Of a stretch of DNA of 55,219 bases, positions 40,596 to 49,387 are shown one piece after another. Every line of letters starts with the position of its first letter. Positions within the stretch are counted from its first letter, which is position 1. The position numbers and the translations under genes were made by a program. The stretch lies in the IMG/VR virus record IMGVR_UViG_3300027607_000117, positions 1 through 55,219 of that record; one strand, given 5' to 3'. The stretch is from a virus. Under the pieces are notes generated by a model. That model was not told the origin of the DNA and made no database searches. It saw nothing but the letters and a program-made list of their open reading frames with translations.

Positions 40596-42251
40596 TCACG
40601 CGGCTTGCTGCGGCGCGAGGGCCTGTTGCGCTTCTCCGGCCGCCTTGCCGACTTCGGCCGCCTGCTGAAGTTGCGCGAGCGCCTCCTGCCCCTGCTGTCG
40701 CTGTGCTTCTTCGGCGAGAATTTCGTCAACAGCGTCCTTGCTGCGCATCCAATTGGCAGGGGTGCCGATACCTTCCAGCGCCTCTCTGAGCGCCGTGCGC
40801 GCGTCAAGGATGGTCGCAGAGGCCGGCGAAAGCTCCGCTGCTTCGCGCAACATCTGCTTGGCCTCCAGGAAGTGCTGGCCTTTCTGGCGCTCGATGGCTT
40901 GGTGTAGGGGTGACTCGAAGCGGAACTGGAGGGTCTTGGTCCTGATTGCTTCACGAATCACAGGCGGCATTTCGGCTTCCGGCCCAAAAGCGCCGCCGTG
41001 GAACAGGGTATCGAACGTGTTCTCGCAAAGGTCCGCGTTGTAATCGAGCTCCATCGGCTCGAAGAGCGGCAGAGCGTTTCGGATGAACTCCTGAATGCGC
41101 TGCCCGACCTCGAAGGCGGTCATATCCTTTTCGGGTGGCGGCAGGTTCAGCTTGTTGAGAAAGAAAGCTTCCGCGATCATCTCGCGGGTCTCGCGCGCCA
41201 ACTCCAGGCCGAGCGCTGCGCCCGTGAAATCCTGGTTGATCGGCCGCAGAGCCTCGCCCAACTTCTCGTCGTACTCCTGGTCGACCCAGGTGATGCCGCC
41301 GGAGAAAAGCTGAATGTCGCTGCGCACGACGTTCTTGGTGGCCACCATAGGCGGCGTGGTCGACTTCTCGCCCGCATCCAACAAGGAAAGCGTCATCGCC
41401 TGGATCAGCCGCGCGTCGGGCAGGGCGGCGACGACAGCCGGCGAATAGGCGTACTGGGAACCCGAGACCGTCTGCCAGCGGGGAATAGTGTAGATCCGGT
41501 TGGTCGCGCCGCTCTCCTCGATGATGTGCTGATTGTCGACGTCGACGTAGATCGAGACGAAATCCGTGTTCCGGCGCCTGGCACCTTCCACCAAGTCGTA
41601 GGCATCCGAGGGCATGACGATGTGCCGCACGTTGAAGCGCTGATAGGCGTCTTGTTCGAGAGCCTCCACGACTTTCTCATGCAACCGCGCCTTGCCGAAG
41701 TCGCGGGCCAGATCGAGCGCCGTCGGCTTCCAGCGGCGGTGGATCTCGTCATAAATGGACTCCGCGTTCTCGCGCCAGGCCACATCGCGCAAGTGCCAAT
41801 CGCGGTAGAGCAGGGATGTCCCGGCGCGGTTCAACTCCGTCGAGATACAGGCCTGCCCGAAGGTGGCGTAATCGTGGTCCGCTTCCTTGGTCGCGCGCGT
41901 GAAGTTGGCTTTCCGCTCGTACATGGCCCGTCGCTGGACTTTCGTCTTGGCTTCCAGCCAGCGCTTGGCCGCGTTGTCTTCCCGGTCCTCTCGGAAGAGG
42001 CCCATGAAAAACCACTCCGTCTCGCGCGGCCGCAACATGCCGGAGAAGGCGTTGCCGAGGTCGCGGCGCGCGATGATCGGAAAGGATGTCGTCAGGTGAT
42101 CCGCGAATTCCGCGCCCAGGTTCCGCGAGACGGTGAAATCCGCGCGCTCCACGTAGAAGTTGTCCGCCACCTCCTGAAAGAAGGACATGAGCGTCTGGCG
42201 TTCGCCAAAGAGCTTGTCTCCTGCCTCTATGAGATCCTTGGCCTGACCCAT
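40596..42251 (-). CDS. Portal (head-tail connector) protein, 551 aa
   Basis: Contains hallmark segments of T7 gp8-type connectors: MGQAKDLIEAGDKLFGERQT, FFQEVADNFYVERADFT, LSLLDAGEKSTTPPMVATKN and FLNKLNLPPPEKDMTAFEVG. Forms the dodecameric DNA channel at the head vertex. The Gln/Ala-rich C-terminus is typical. Confidence 0.92.
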   Translation of the reverse strand: MGQAKDLIEAGDKLFGERQTLMSFFQEVADNFYVERADFTVSRNLGAEFADHLTTSFPIIARRDLGNAFSGMLRPRETEWFFMGLFREDREDNAAKRWLEAKTKVQRRAMYERKANFTRATKEADHDYATFGQACISTELNRAGTSLLYRDWHLRDVAWRENAESIYDEIHRRWKPTALDLARDFGKARLHEKVVEALEQDAYQRFNVRHIVMPSDAYDLVEGARRRNTDFVSIYVDVDNQHIIEESGATNRIYTIPRWQTVSGSQYAYSPAVVAALPDARLIQAMTLSLLDAGEKSTTPPMVATKNVVRSDIQLFSGGITWVDQEYDEKLGEALRPINQDFTGAALGLELARETREMIAEAFFLNKLNLPPPEKDMTAFEVGQRIQEFIRNALPLFEPMELDYNADLCENTFDTLFHGGAFGPEAEMPPVIREAIRTKTLQFRFESPLHQAIERQKGQHFLEAKQMLREAAELSPASATILDARTALREALEGIGTPANWMRSKDAVDEILAEEAQRQQGQEALAQLQQAAEVGKAAGEAQQALAPQQAA

Positions 42252-42472
42252 CAGCCACCGAGCTTCTGGTCGTCGTCCGACAGCACGGTCGAGACGCGGC
42301 CCGAACGGCGACTCTGCTCGGCGATGGACTGGTTGCGGCGCTTGCGGATGGCCTCGTCGTCTTCGTCCGGCATGGGCGCTGGGGGCGCCACTTTCTTCGG
42401 AGGCTTAGGTGCATCCGGCACGCCGAGCACGGTGCTAACTACCTTTCCGACGGCTTCCGTCGCTTTGCCCAT
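42251..42472 (-). CDS. Hypothetical protein, 73 aa
   Basis: Begins MGKATEAVGKVVSTVLGVPD, with a Pro/Lys-rich middle (PKPPKKVAPPAPMP) and a basic C-terminal region. Between terminase and portal genes; small proteins here are common in podophages and unassigned. Confidence 0.6.
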   Translation of the reverse strand: MGKATEAVGKVVSTVLGVPDAPKPPKKVAPPAPMPDEDDEAIRKRRNQSIAEQSRRSGRVSTVLSDDDQKLGG

Positions 42473-42475
42473 GAA

Positions 42476-44062
42476 CTACCTCCCGCGCCGTAGATGCCGG
42501 CGCTTGGATTGGTGGCTGAGGACCACCTGCGGCGCGCCGATGTTCCGGGCGCCGTGATCCCGCCATGCCATACCTTCGGTGATGGCCCGCTCGCCCTCGG
42601 ACCAAGCCATCACCACGGCATCGCCCTTGTCCGGCGAGCGTCCCAGATCCGCGATCAGCTTTTCCTTCGACTCGACCTTGATTCCCCGGGAACCGACTTC
42701 GAAATGCGGGGCAGTCAGGTCCGCGACCAACCCCGGATCGTCGGGAAGGGCAATCGGGGAGCCGCCGTCCTGAGAGGGGTCGAGGGCTTCGCGAAAGCGG
42801 TACCAGACCTCGGACCGCTTGTTGTAAAAGCCGAGCTTTCCTTCGCGTGTGCGCGCGGTCGAACCTTCCGCGCCCTTATGGGAAATCGGCTCGATACCGT
42901 TATCCCGGAGCGTGGTGTAGGGGACGCCGCCGTAGCCGCCACCCATGTCAATCACAATCTTGCAGTTGTCGCGTCTGTGCGTGACGACCAATCCCGCGAT
43001 TTCGGTGCCCAGCGGCGTCTTGTGTCCGGGTACCACGACCAATGGGGCGAACCAGCCGTCATAGCGCGGCGCCAGAACGTTGTTGTCTTCGCCTCCACCG
43101 GCAACGTCGACACCCATCGCGCACATCGGCACACCTTGCGGCGGTGAGGCGCGCCAGCGTTGCTGTGCCTCTTGGACCCAGCGCGTCGGGATAAGCTGGA
43201 ACGCATCGTCTTTCAGGCCGACGTCGAATTTGCCCTCGCGATAGGCGTCGCGCAGTTCCTCCGGCAGGGCCGCCAGCACGGAATCGTAGTTGGTCGCGGC
43301 CAGATCCGGGTTGTCCGACAGTTTCGCCCGGATGAAGGTCCGCGAACGCGCCCGGACCGGCTCGCCCTTCAGCGGGTGCGGTCCCGGCCCGTCGACTTCG
43401 GTCGAAACGCCGTCGTCGTCTGTCAGGAACCAGCGCAGATCGCCGGGCTTGGCCGGGTTCGGGTGGTTGGGATGCAGCCACGGCCCCCAGTATTCCAGCA
43501 CCCAGAGGCCTTCGGGCTTCGTCGGCGGATTGCCGGCCGCCACCACGCGGCAGCGCTGTTCGGGATCGGCCGAGCGGTTCCAGATCGTGATGAAGAGATA
43601 CTGCGTCTTCGTGAAGTCGCTGACCTCATCGAAGCCGATCAGATCGTGCGGCTTGCCCTTGTACTTCTGTTTGTCGTCTTCGAACTGGCAGCCGCCGATG
43701 TCGACGATTTTTCCGCCGGGCAGGCGCCAGGTGTTCTTCTGGCTGTTCCATCCCACACGACTGCCCATGATCTCTTCGAAGCGGTCGACCAGCGCTGCGG
43801 CTTCCGGGTTCGTGCGCCGCAAGAGGAGGCTGCGCTGATGCTGGGTGAGCGACAGGCCGGCCAGCAGGTCCGATTTCCCGCCGCCGGCCTGACCGCCGTA
43901 GAAGAGTTCGTCCGCCTGGCAGTAGTAGGCTTCCGTCTGCGGCCCCGGGTTCGGCACCCAGGGCAGGCCTTCCGTCGCTTCCAGCGCCTCCTTGGCGAGG
44001 ACCTGTCGCTGTTCGGGCGCAAGCTGACCGACCTGTTCGATCAACTCTTGAAGCAGGCTCAA
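42476..44062 (-). CDS. terL: Terminase large subunit, 528 aa
   Basis: Packages DNA into the procapsid. N-terminal ATPase: Walker A GGQAGGGKS at residues 56-64, Walker B LIGFDE at 141-146. C-terminal RNase H-like nuclease: VDVAGGGEDNN near 320, KIVIDMGGGYGG near 370 and DKGDAVVMAW near 480, which supply the metal-binding aspartates. Length and order are typical. Separated from the small subunit gene by two other genes, which is unusual. Confidence 0.95.
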   Translation of the reverse strand: MSLLQELIEQVGQLAPEQRQVLAKEALEATEGLPWVPNPGPQTEAYYCQADELFYGGQAGGGKSDLLAGLSLTQHQRSLLLRRTNPEAAALVDRFEEIMGSRVGWNSQKNTWRLPGGKIVDIGGCQFEDDKQKYKGKPHDLIGFDEVSDFTKTQYLFITIWNRSADPEQRCRVVAAGNPPTKPEGLWVLEYWGPWLHPNHPNPAKPGDLRWFLTDDDGVSTEVDGPGPHPLKGEPVRARSRTFIRAKLSDNPDLAATNYDSVLAALPEELRDAYREGKFDVGLKDDAFQLIPTRWVQEAQQRWRASPPQGVPMCAMGVDVAGGGEDNNVLAPRYDGWFAPLVVVPGHKTPLGTEIAGLVVTHRRDNCKIVIDMGGGYGGVPYTTLRDNGIEPISHKGAEGSTARTREGKLGFYNKRSEVWYRFREALDPSQDGGSPIALPDDPGLVADLTAPHFEVGSRGIKVESKEKLIADLGRSPDKGDAVVMAWSEGERAITEGMAWRDHGARNIGAPQVVLSHQSKRRHLRRGR

Positions 44063-44065
44063 GAC

Positions 44066-44512
44066 TTAGGCGGCGTTCGCGAAGGCCGCAGTCATGACGA
44101 TCCGCCCGTTCGGCAGGCGCACACCCAGGGCGACGCTTTCCGTTCCGGTATCCGTCCAGGTCAGGTCAATATCGCCGTCGACTTCCGAGGTGACGAGGAA
44201 CAGCTTTTTGGCGACGAGCGCCAGCAGCGCGCCGTCCGTGCCTATCTCGATGCCGGTGGAGCCGCCCGTGGTCGCGAAGGCGGTCTTCGCGGCATTGGCA
44301 AAGACGATGATCTCGACCGTTTCCACGTAGTCGATGTCGTCGCCGTTGGAATCCGTGAGCTGGATCGTAATGGCGCGGACGTTGGTGACTTCCGCGCCCA
44401 CCGTGATCGAAGCGTCGACGCAGGGGCGGCTGATCTCGATCCCGTTCGACTGCAGTTCGTTCTTTTCTCCGATGCCGCAACGGCGGCCGTGCAATGAGGT
44501 GACGACTGACAT
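44066..44512 (-). CDS. Conserved structural-region protein, 148 aa
   Basis: Middle and C-terminus (FATTGGSTGIEIGTDGALLA; LTWTDTGTESVALGVRLPNG) resemble a beta-rich phage protein commonly found near head genes in alphaproteobacterial phages. Function unknown; tail or head decoration is plausible. Confidence 0.65.
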   Translation of the reverse strand: MSVVTSLHGRRCGIGEKNELQSNGIEISRPCVDASITVGAEVTNVRAITIQLTDSNGDDIDYVETVEIIVFANAAKTAFATTGGSTGIEIGTDGALLALVAKKLFLVTSEVDGDIDLTWTDTGTESVALGVRLPNGRIVMTAAFANAA

Positions 44513-44609
44513 AGCGAATTCTCCTGGTTTTGCTGTTGCTGGTTGCTGGGGCGGAGCGCCCTTCGTGTTGGGGCCTGAGGATTGCTTGGCCCGGAGTAGG
44601 AAGCTGGGC

Positions 44610-47480
44610 TTACGGAATGACGTCTCCGCGCGCCCAGTTAACGTAAGTCGGATTGCCGCGGATCGTGTCCATCAGTTCGATAAAATCCGCCGCGCCGTCG
44701 GGGCCTCTGTCCTGCGGCATGAAAAGCCGCATCTTGAGGCGGTTGATGCCCGTGTTCATGCACTGCGCGAAGGTCATCTGCCCGTTGTTCTGCAGCACGT
44801 AGCTTTGCCACTGCAGGGAGCAGTCGTTCGGGCCCTTGCCGTCGTCGAGGATGTCGTAATAGCCGAATTCCTGCTGCCCGCCCTGCAGGTCCGGCGTGCC
44901 CGTCGCGAAACCCACCTGGTGGGCGTGGTCGTAGATCTCGCGAATACCGTTTTGATCGCCCGCCACGAAATTGGTCCAAAAGCCCAGGTGCAATGAGGTT
45001 GCGTTGCCGACGGTCTCATCCATCAGGCGCTTGGCTTGCGTGTTGAAGTCAGCAAAATCGTAGGTGGGGTCGTTCGTGGGCGCCTGGGTCAGCGAGGACT
45101 CCTGCGCCATGATGATCTTGATATTGGGATGGTCGTTATAGGTGGCGATCAGGTGGTTCAGCATGCGGATGTACTTCGTCATCACCGCCGCGTCGTGCAT
45201 GCGCGTGATGTAGTACTTGCCGCCCGGCGACCCGTTGAAGTTCAAGTCGTAGAAATAAAGCCCGCCGGCCCCGGAACTTCCGCCGTAGGTTACGTGATCC
45301 GAGACGATGTAGCCGGGCGGTCCCGCCGTGTTGGGATTTTCCGCACCCTGCGGCTTGAAGCTGCGCCAGCGGACGTGCAGGCCGATCTTGATATCGTCGC
45401 CGAAATTGGACTTAGCGTCCGCGACCAGATCGGTGATCATCTGATCGTTGAAGACGTTGTCCGCCGTCTCGTAGAGATACCACGTCAGCGGGAAGACGAT
45501 CCCCTTGATGATTGTGGGATCTTTGGCCTGCTCGGCGGCCACGGTGTCGCGGAACTGCTGGTCCAGGGCCGTCGGGGAAAGCCCGTCCACATTGGCGTTC
45601 GCATAGGGCCAAACGCCCTGCATCTGCGCGCGCGTCAGCTTTCCGCTTGAGCCGGGGTCTTCCGACTCCCCGACATTGACGACGGAGCCTTGCTGAATGT
45701 AGGCGCCGCCCGTGCCGCGGTTGTTGCCCTGGTTCCACTCCGCTTTCGGGCCCTGAATGAAGACGTCAGGCGGCGAACCGCTGAAGGGATCCGCGCCGTT
45801 GGTCCCCATCTGCACCGCCCCGGAGTTGTAGAACTTGACGAGGTTGGCGATATCCGAGAGGTCCAGGTAGGCGGCCGTCTTGATCAAAAGCTGGTCCAAC
45901 TCGCCGCGATAGAGCGCCGCCGAGGCGCCGGCCCCCGGTGTCGTCGAGGCGTCGACCGTGGCGCCCGTCATGGTGACGTTGCCACCCGTGCCGCCGTTGG
46001 TCCCGGCATTCCAGACCGAAGCCGCGCCGGTAATGTAGAGCCGGGCCGCCACGCCGAGGAAGGTCGAGCCGTCGGCGCCGGGGCTCACATACCCGGCGTT
46101 GTAGATCTTCTGGCGGTTGGCGGCCTGGGACAGGTCGACGTAAGTCCCGTCCTTGAAGAGCAGGTCCGCGAGCGAGCCGTTCCAAAGCTGGGCCGCGCCC
46201 GGAGTCGCCCCGACGCCCCATTCCGTGATGTTCGAGAAGTCGATGGTGTCGTTGACGTACTGACCCCAGGTCGTCGCATCCAGGACGCCGTTGACGTAGA
46301 CCGCGCGCTTGGTGTCGTCCGTCAGATCGATCGAAATGACGACGTGCTGCCAATCCGTCGTGTTGGTGAAGACCGCGGCCGTCTCGGCGGAAAGGATCGT
46401 GGTCCCGGCCGCATTGCGAGCCTGAATGAGCATCTTGTTGGTCGTCTCGATGCCCATCGAGAAGGTGACGAGATTGTCGGACCGCAGGATGCGCTGCGTC
46501 GAGCCGGTCGCGGAGCGTCGGAACCAGATCGAGGCCGTGAAGGTTTTGGCCGAGGCGCAGCCTGTCAGGTTGCCCCCGCGCAGGGCGTAGTCGTTGGACC
46601 CGTCGAAGGTGGCCGCGCCGACGCCGCTTGAAAGCGAGCCGCCATCGGAGGCGATGTAGTGCGGCGCGTCGGTGAAATCGATCGCGTCGTCGGTGAAGGT
46701 GGTAACGGTAGCGAGGTCTTCGGCGCCGTCGATGTAGAGGTGCCGTCTCGCCGCGCCGCCGGCCATGTCGAAGGACCAGGCCGCCTGGTGCAGCCCGGTG
46801 GCCGTGTTCAGCGCCGAGGACTCGACGTCCAGGATTGTGATCCCGGCCGCGTTCTTGCCGACGATCTGCAGCTTGTCGTTGGCGTTGATCTTGATCTGGA
46901 AGCGGTTGTTCGCGGTATCGACGATGGAATGCGCGACGCCCGCTTCGGCGTGCTTGAACCAGACCGACCCGGTGACGAGCTTTCCGTCGCTGCCGAAATT
47001 CCAGTCTGCGGCCTTGTCGAGGAAATCGTTGACGCCGTCGAAGGTGACGAGGTTCAGCGCGTAGGGGTCCGGCGGAGTGACGCCGGGGTCGCCGGTATCC
47101 GGCGGATCGGACGGCGGGGGGTTCCCGGTCGCGTTCTCGAGCAGCCCGAGGCGGCGGTCCAGATCCGTAATCAGCGTGAGGTTTTCGCTGACGCCTAGGA
47201 CCGAAGCGAACTCCGTCAGGAGCAGCTCGCGGATCTCCTCCTTCGAGTCCGTGTCGCTTTGATCCTCCGAGGCCAGTGTGATGCTGATCTTTGCCTTGCC
47301 CAGCCGGTCGCCGGATGGGGTTTCGCCATCCTCCAGTTCGCTATCGTCGGGCACGGGCAGGTCGGTGTTCTCGTCCCAGTCTGGCGTATTGAACCCCAGT
47401 CCTTTGCAGATGAGGTGCCCGTGGCGGTCCAGGCCGAGGTCCTGCCCGTGGATCTCCTTGAGGATCTGACGTTTCGGCAT
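44610..47480 (-). CDS. Tailspike-like protein with two LamG-type domains and a C-terminal glycoside hydrolase-like barrel, 956 aa
   Basis: An N-terminal capsid-tail attachment region (1-130) is followed by two LamG/concanavalin-type beta sandwiches (NLVTFDGVNDFLDKAADWNF and ATFDGSNDYALRGG; KRAVYVNGVLDATTW). From about residue 600 a TIM-barrel-like segment follows (KGIVFPLTWYLYETADNVFN; GLHVRWRSFKPQ; IKIIMAQESSLTQ, with a candidate catalytic Glu). Such proteins bind and cut host surface polysaccharides. Located between terminase genes rather than with the tail fibre gene. Confidence 0.78.
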   Translation of the reverse strand: MPKRQILKEIHGQDLGLDRHGHLICKGLGFNTPDWDENTDLPVPDDSELEDGETPSGDRLGKAKISITLASEDQSDTDSKEEIRELLLTEFASVLGVSENLTLITDLDRRLGLLENATGNPPPSDPPDTGDPGVTPPDPYALNLVTFDGVNDFLDKAADWNFGSDGKLVTGSVWFKHAEAGVAHSIVDTANNRFQIKINANDKLQIVGKNAAGITILDVESSALNTATGLHQAAWSFDMAGGAARRHLYIDGAEDLATVTTFTDDAIDFTDAPHYIASDGGSLSSGVGAATFDGSNDYALRGGNLTGCASAKTFTASIWFRRSATGSTQRILRSDNLVTFSMGIETTNKMLIQARNAAGTTILSAETAAVFTNTTDWQHVVISIDLTDDTKRAVYVNGVLDATTWGQYVNDTIDFSNITEWGVGATPGAAQLWNGSLADLLFKDGTYVDLSQAANRQKIYNAGYVSPGADGSTFLGVAARLYITGAASVWNAGTNGGTGGNVTMTGATVDASTTPGAGASAALYRGELDQLLIKTAAYLDLSDIANLVKFYNSGAVQMGTNGADPFSGSPPDVFIQGPKAEWNQGNNRGTGGAYIQQGSVVNVGESEDPGSSGKLTRAQMQGVWPYANANVDGLSPTALDQQFRDTVAAEQAKDPTIIKGIVFPLTWYLYETADNVFNDQMITDLVADAKSNFGDDIKIGLHVRWRSFKPQGAENPNTAGPPGYIVSDHVTYGGSSGAGGLYFYDLNFNGSPGGKYYITRMHDAAVMTKYIRMLNHLIATYNDHPNIKIIMAQESSLTQAPTNDPTYDFADFNTQAKRLMDETVGNATSLHLGFWTNFVAGDQNGIREIYDHAHQVGFATGTPDLQGGQQEFGYYDILDDGKGPNDCSLQWQSYVLQNNGQMTFAQCMNTGINRLKMRLFMPQDRGPDGAADFIELMDTIRGNPTYVNWARGDVIP

Positions 47481-47552
47481 GGTCGACCCTCCCGCGTGAG
47501 GCAGAGCAAGGGACCGCTGGGTGCGGCAATCGGTAACTGAGGCTTGTGCCCG

Positions 47553-48131
47553 CTAGGAGGATTGCGGGGGCGTGGCGTTTTGGACGGCGGCTTGGAGCAG
47601 AAAGGCGATGCGCCGAGCGACTTCCTTGTCGCCGATATTGACGACATTGAAGGTGTTGTTCTGGGGGCGCTCTTCGAAGAGTTTGAAGTGCTTGGCCAGC
47701 CGGTCGAGCGAGGGATTCTTGTCCAGGAGCTTGATCTTGTGGGTCTGTACGCCGTCCTTGCCTTCAACGACCTCGATCGAAGCGACCGCCGCGGCGATCT
47801 CGTCAGGCAGATCGTGAACCGGCAGCAGGTTGCCCTGCTCGTCGAAAAGCCTGCGGATGTCGGAGAAGGCGAGGAGCGCCGAGTGCTCCAGAACGTCGTC
47901 GGCCGTCGTGCGTCTTTCCGCCAACGCTCGGGCGTTTTCTTCCGCAACGGCCTTTTGAACGTCCTCGCGTTGCAGCATCCAAAAGGCGGTGTGTTTCGCG
48001 CTCTTCTTTGCCGCGCCGATGTCGGCGGCTGCCTTGGCGCCATTGAAGCCGTTGGCGATGTACTCGGCGGCGAACTGCCTGATCTTATCCGGTTTGAGGA
48101 GGCGTGCCGGCGGCGCCTTGCTGGCTGGCAT
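47553..48131 (-). CDS. terS: Terminase small subunit, 192 aa
   Basis: N-terminal helix-turn-helix (IRQFAAEYIANGFNGAKAAA; FWMLQREDVQKAVAEENARA) as in small terminases that bind the packaging site, then an oligomerisation region. The start MPASKAPP at 48129-48131 was chosen since the upstream frame crosses the next gene. It sits between two polysaccharide-directed tail genes. Confidence 0.85.
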   Translation of the reverse strand: MPASKAPPARLLKPDKIRQFAAEYIANGFNGAKAAADIGAAKKSAKHTAFWMLQREDVQKAVAEENARALAERRTTADDVLEHSALLAFSDIRRLFDEQGNLLPVHDLPDEIAAAVASIEVVEGKDGVQTHKIKLLDKNPSLDRLAKHFKLFEERPQNNTFNVVNIGDKEVARRIAFLLQAAVQNATPPQSS

Positions 48132-48136
48132 AGTGG

Positions 48137-49387
48137 TTATGCGGCGGCTCTCAGACCCAGGGAGGCGCGTTCGTATCCCTCCATGGACAGCACGTCGCAG
48201 AGACCTTGTCGCTGACGGGACTTGAGGGAGGCCAGCAGCGAGGTGAATTCGGCTTCGGCCATGAAGTCGGACCCGCCGCCCGCAGAAGTCCCGAAGCCCC
48301 AGAGGACACGGCAGAACCCCTGCTCTATGCCGGCGTCGATATCGCCCAGCAACCCGGCCGCCGTTTCGTCCATGTCGTCCGCCGGCAGGAAGGGAAGGTT
48401 CAGATTGGTAATTGGATCCCAGGCCCCGGCATTCACTTCCTTTAACCGCGCCGTCTTCAAGGAGTCGTCGTTCAACACCAAATCTACGGCGGCCGCCCGG
48501 TACGGATTGCCATGCCAGCTTATGTGTTTCCGGTTCCAACCCTGACCTGTCGCGTAACTGCGAATGCGAGCAACTTCCGTTGCCAACTCGGAATCGCTGT
48601 AATTGCTTTGCTCCAACGCCAGGGACATGCCGATGCTCCAGCCCGCCGCGCTCAATTCTTCGATTTGCGGCAGGGTCATCTTGCCGGCGCCGCCGATTTC
48701 GCTATCGATCACATAAACCGTGCCGACGAAGCCCTGCGCCTCCATCTTCGGGAAGGCGTCGAGGTAAATGCTGTCGTCGCAGCCTTCGAAGGTGATCATC
48801 ACCTTGCAGCGCTGCCGCACGTTCGCGAAAATCGGGCCGATATCGAGCCTGGTGTTCGGGATGTTGCTCCCAACGCTGTTGAGTCCGGTATAGAACGCCC
48901 CCAAGGGGGCGTCAGGCGGATAGTTTGGGGCACCGCTCTCTGCCGCCGCAGCGATCGAGAAGGTGTAGGGGATCCAACGGCTGCCAAAAGCGCCGAACCA
49001 ATTGGCGTCAGTCGGGATGCTAAAGCTGTAGTTGCCGCTGCCGAACTCCGGGTCCTGCCAGGCAAAGATTTGATTGCGGTCGACCTCGCTATAGTCTTGA
49101 CCGGGCGGTATCCGCAGCCAGTGCGTCAGGCAACCGTGCCAGGGCGTTATCGCGGTCGTGAGGATGTTGCGTTTACGAAAAAGCGCGCCGTCTGTCGTCG
49201 TGAAGCGGATGGCGTTAGGATAGCCTGCCATTTCCAAGGGGTAGTCCGTAGCGGGGCCGTCCATGATCTGCTCGATGGTGCCGGTGCCCGAAACATTGTC
49301 CAGTTCAGAGACTTGCTGCATCCCCACGGCGATCTTGGGAGATCCTGGGGAATAAGGCGCGGCGTCTGAAACCAGCCTGCGCATCAT
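48137..49387 (-). CDS. Polysaccharide deacetylase-like (NodB) tail protein with degenerate catalytic motifs, 416 aa
   Basis: The C-terminal half has the NodB homology order: strand VMITFEGCDDSIYLDAFPKM (normally TFDDG), GTVYVIDSEIGGAGKMTLPQ, and GWSIGMSLALEQ (normally GxxIGNHTxxH). The Asp pair is displaced and both metal-binding histidines of motif 2 are missing, so activity is doubtful. The N-terminal half is a beta-rich virion domain (HWLRIPPGQDYSEV). It may bind host polysaccharide without cutting it. Confidence 0.75.
   Translation of the reverse strand: MMRRLVSDAAPYSPGSPKIAVGMQQVSELDNVSGTGTIEQIMDGPATDYPLEMAGYPNAIRFTTTDGALFRKRNILTTAITPWHGCLTHWLRIPPGQDYSEVDRNQIFAWQDPEFGSGNYSFSIPTDANWFGAFGSRWIPYTFSIAAAAESGAPNYPPDAPLGAFYTGLNSVGSNIPNTRLDIGPIFANVRQRCKVMITFEGCDDSIYLDAFPKMEAQGFVGTVYVIDSEIGGAGKMTLPQIEELSAAGWSIGMSLALEQSNYSDSELATEVARIRSYATGQGWNRKHISWHGNPYRAAAVDLVLNDDSLKTARLKEVNAGAWDPITNLNLPFLPADDMDETAAGLLGDIDAGIEQGFCRVLWGFGTSAGGGSDFMAEAEFTSLLASLKSRQRQGLCDVLSMEGYERASLGLRAAA

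Noticed and set aside
40998-42557. Long plus-strand frame opposite the portal gene
   Set aside because: It lies antisense to a strongly recognised portal protein and crosses two gene boundaries.
43160-44497. Plus-strand frame opposite the large terminase
   Set aside because: Antisense shadow of a gene with Walker A, Walker B and nuclease motifs; spans a gene boundary.
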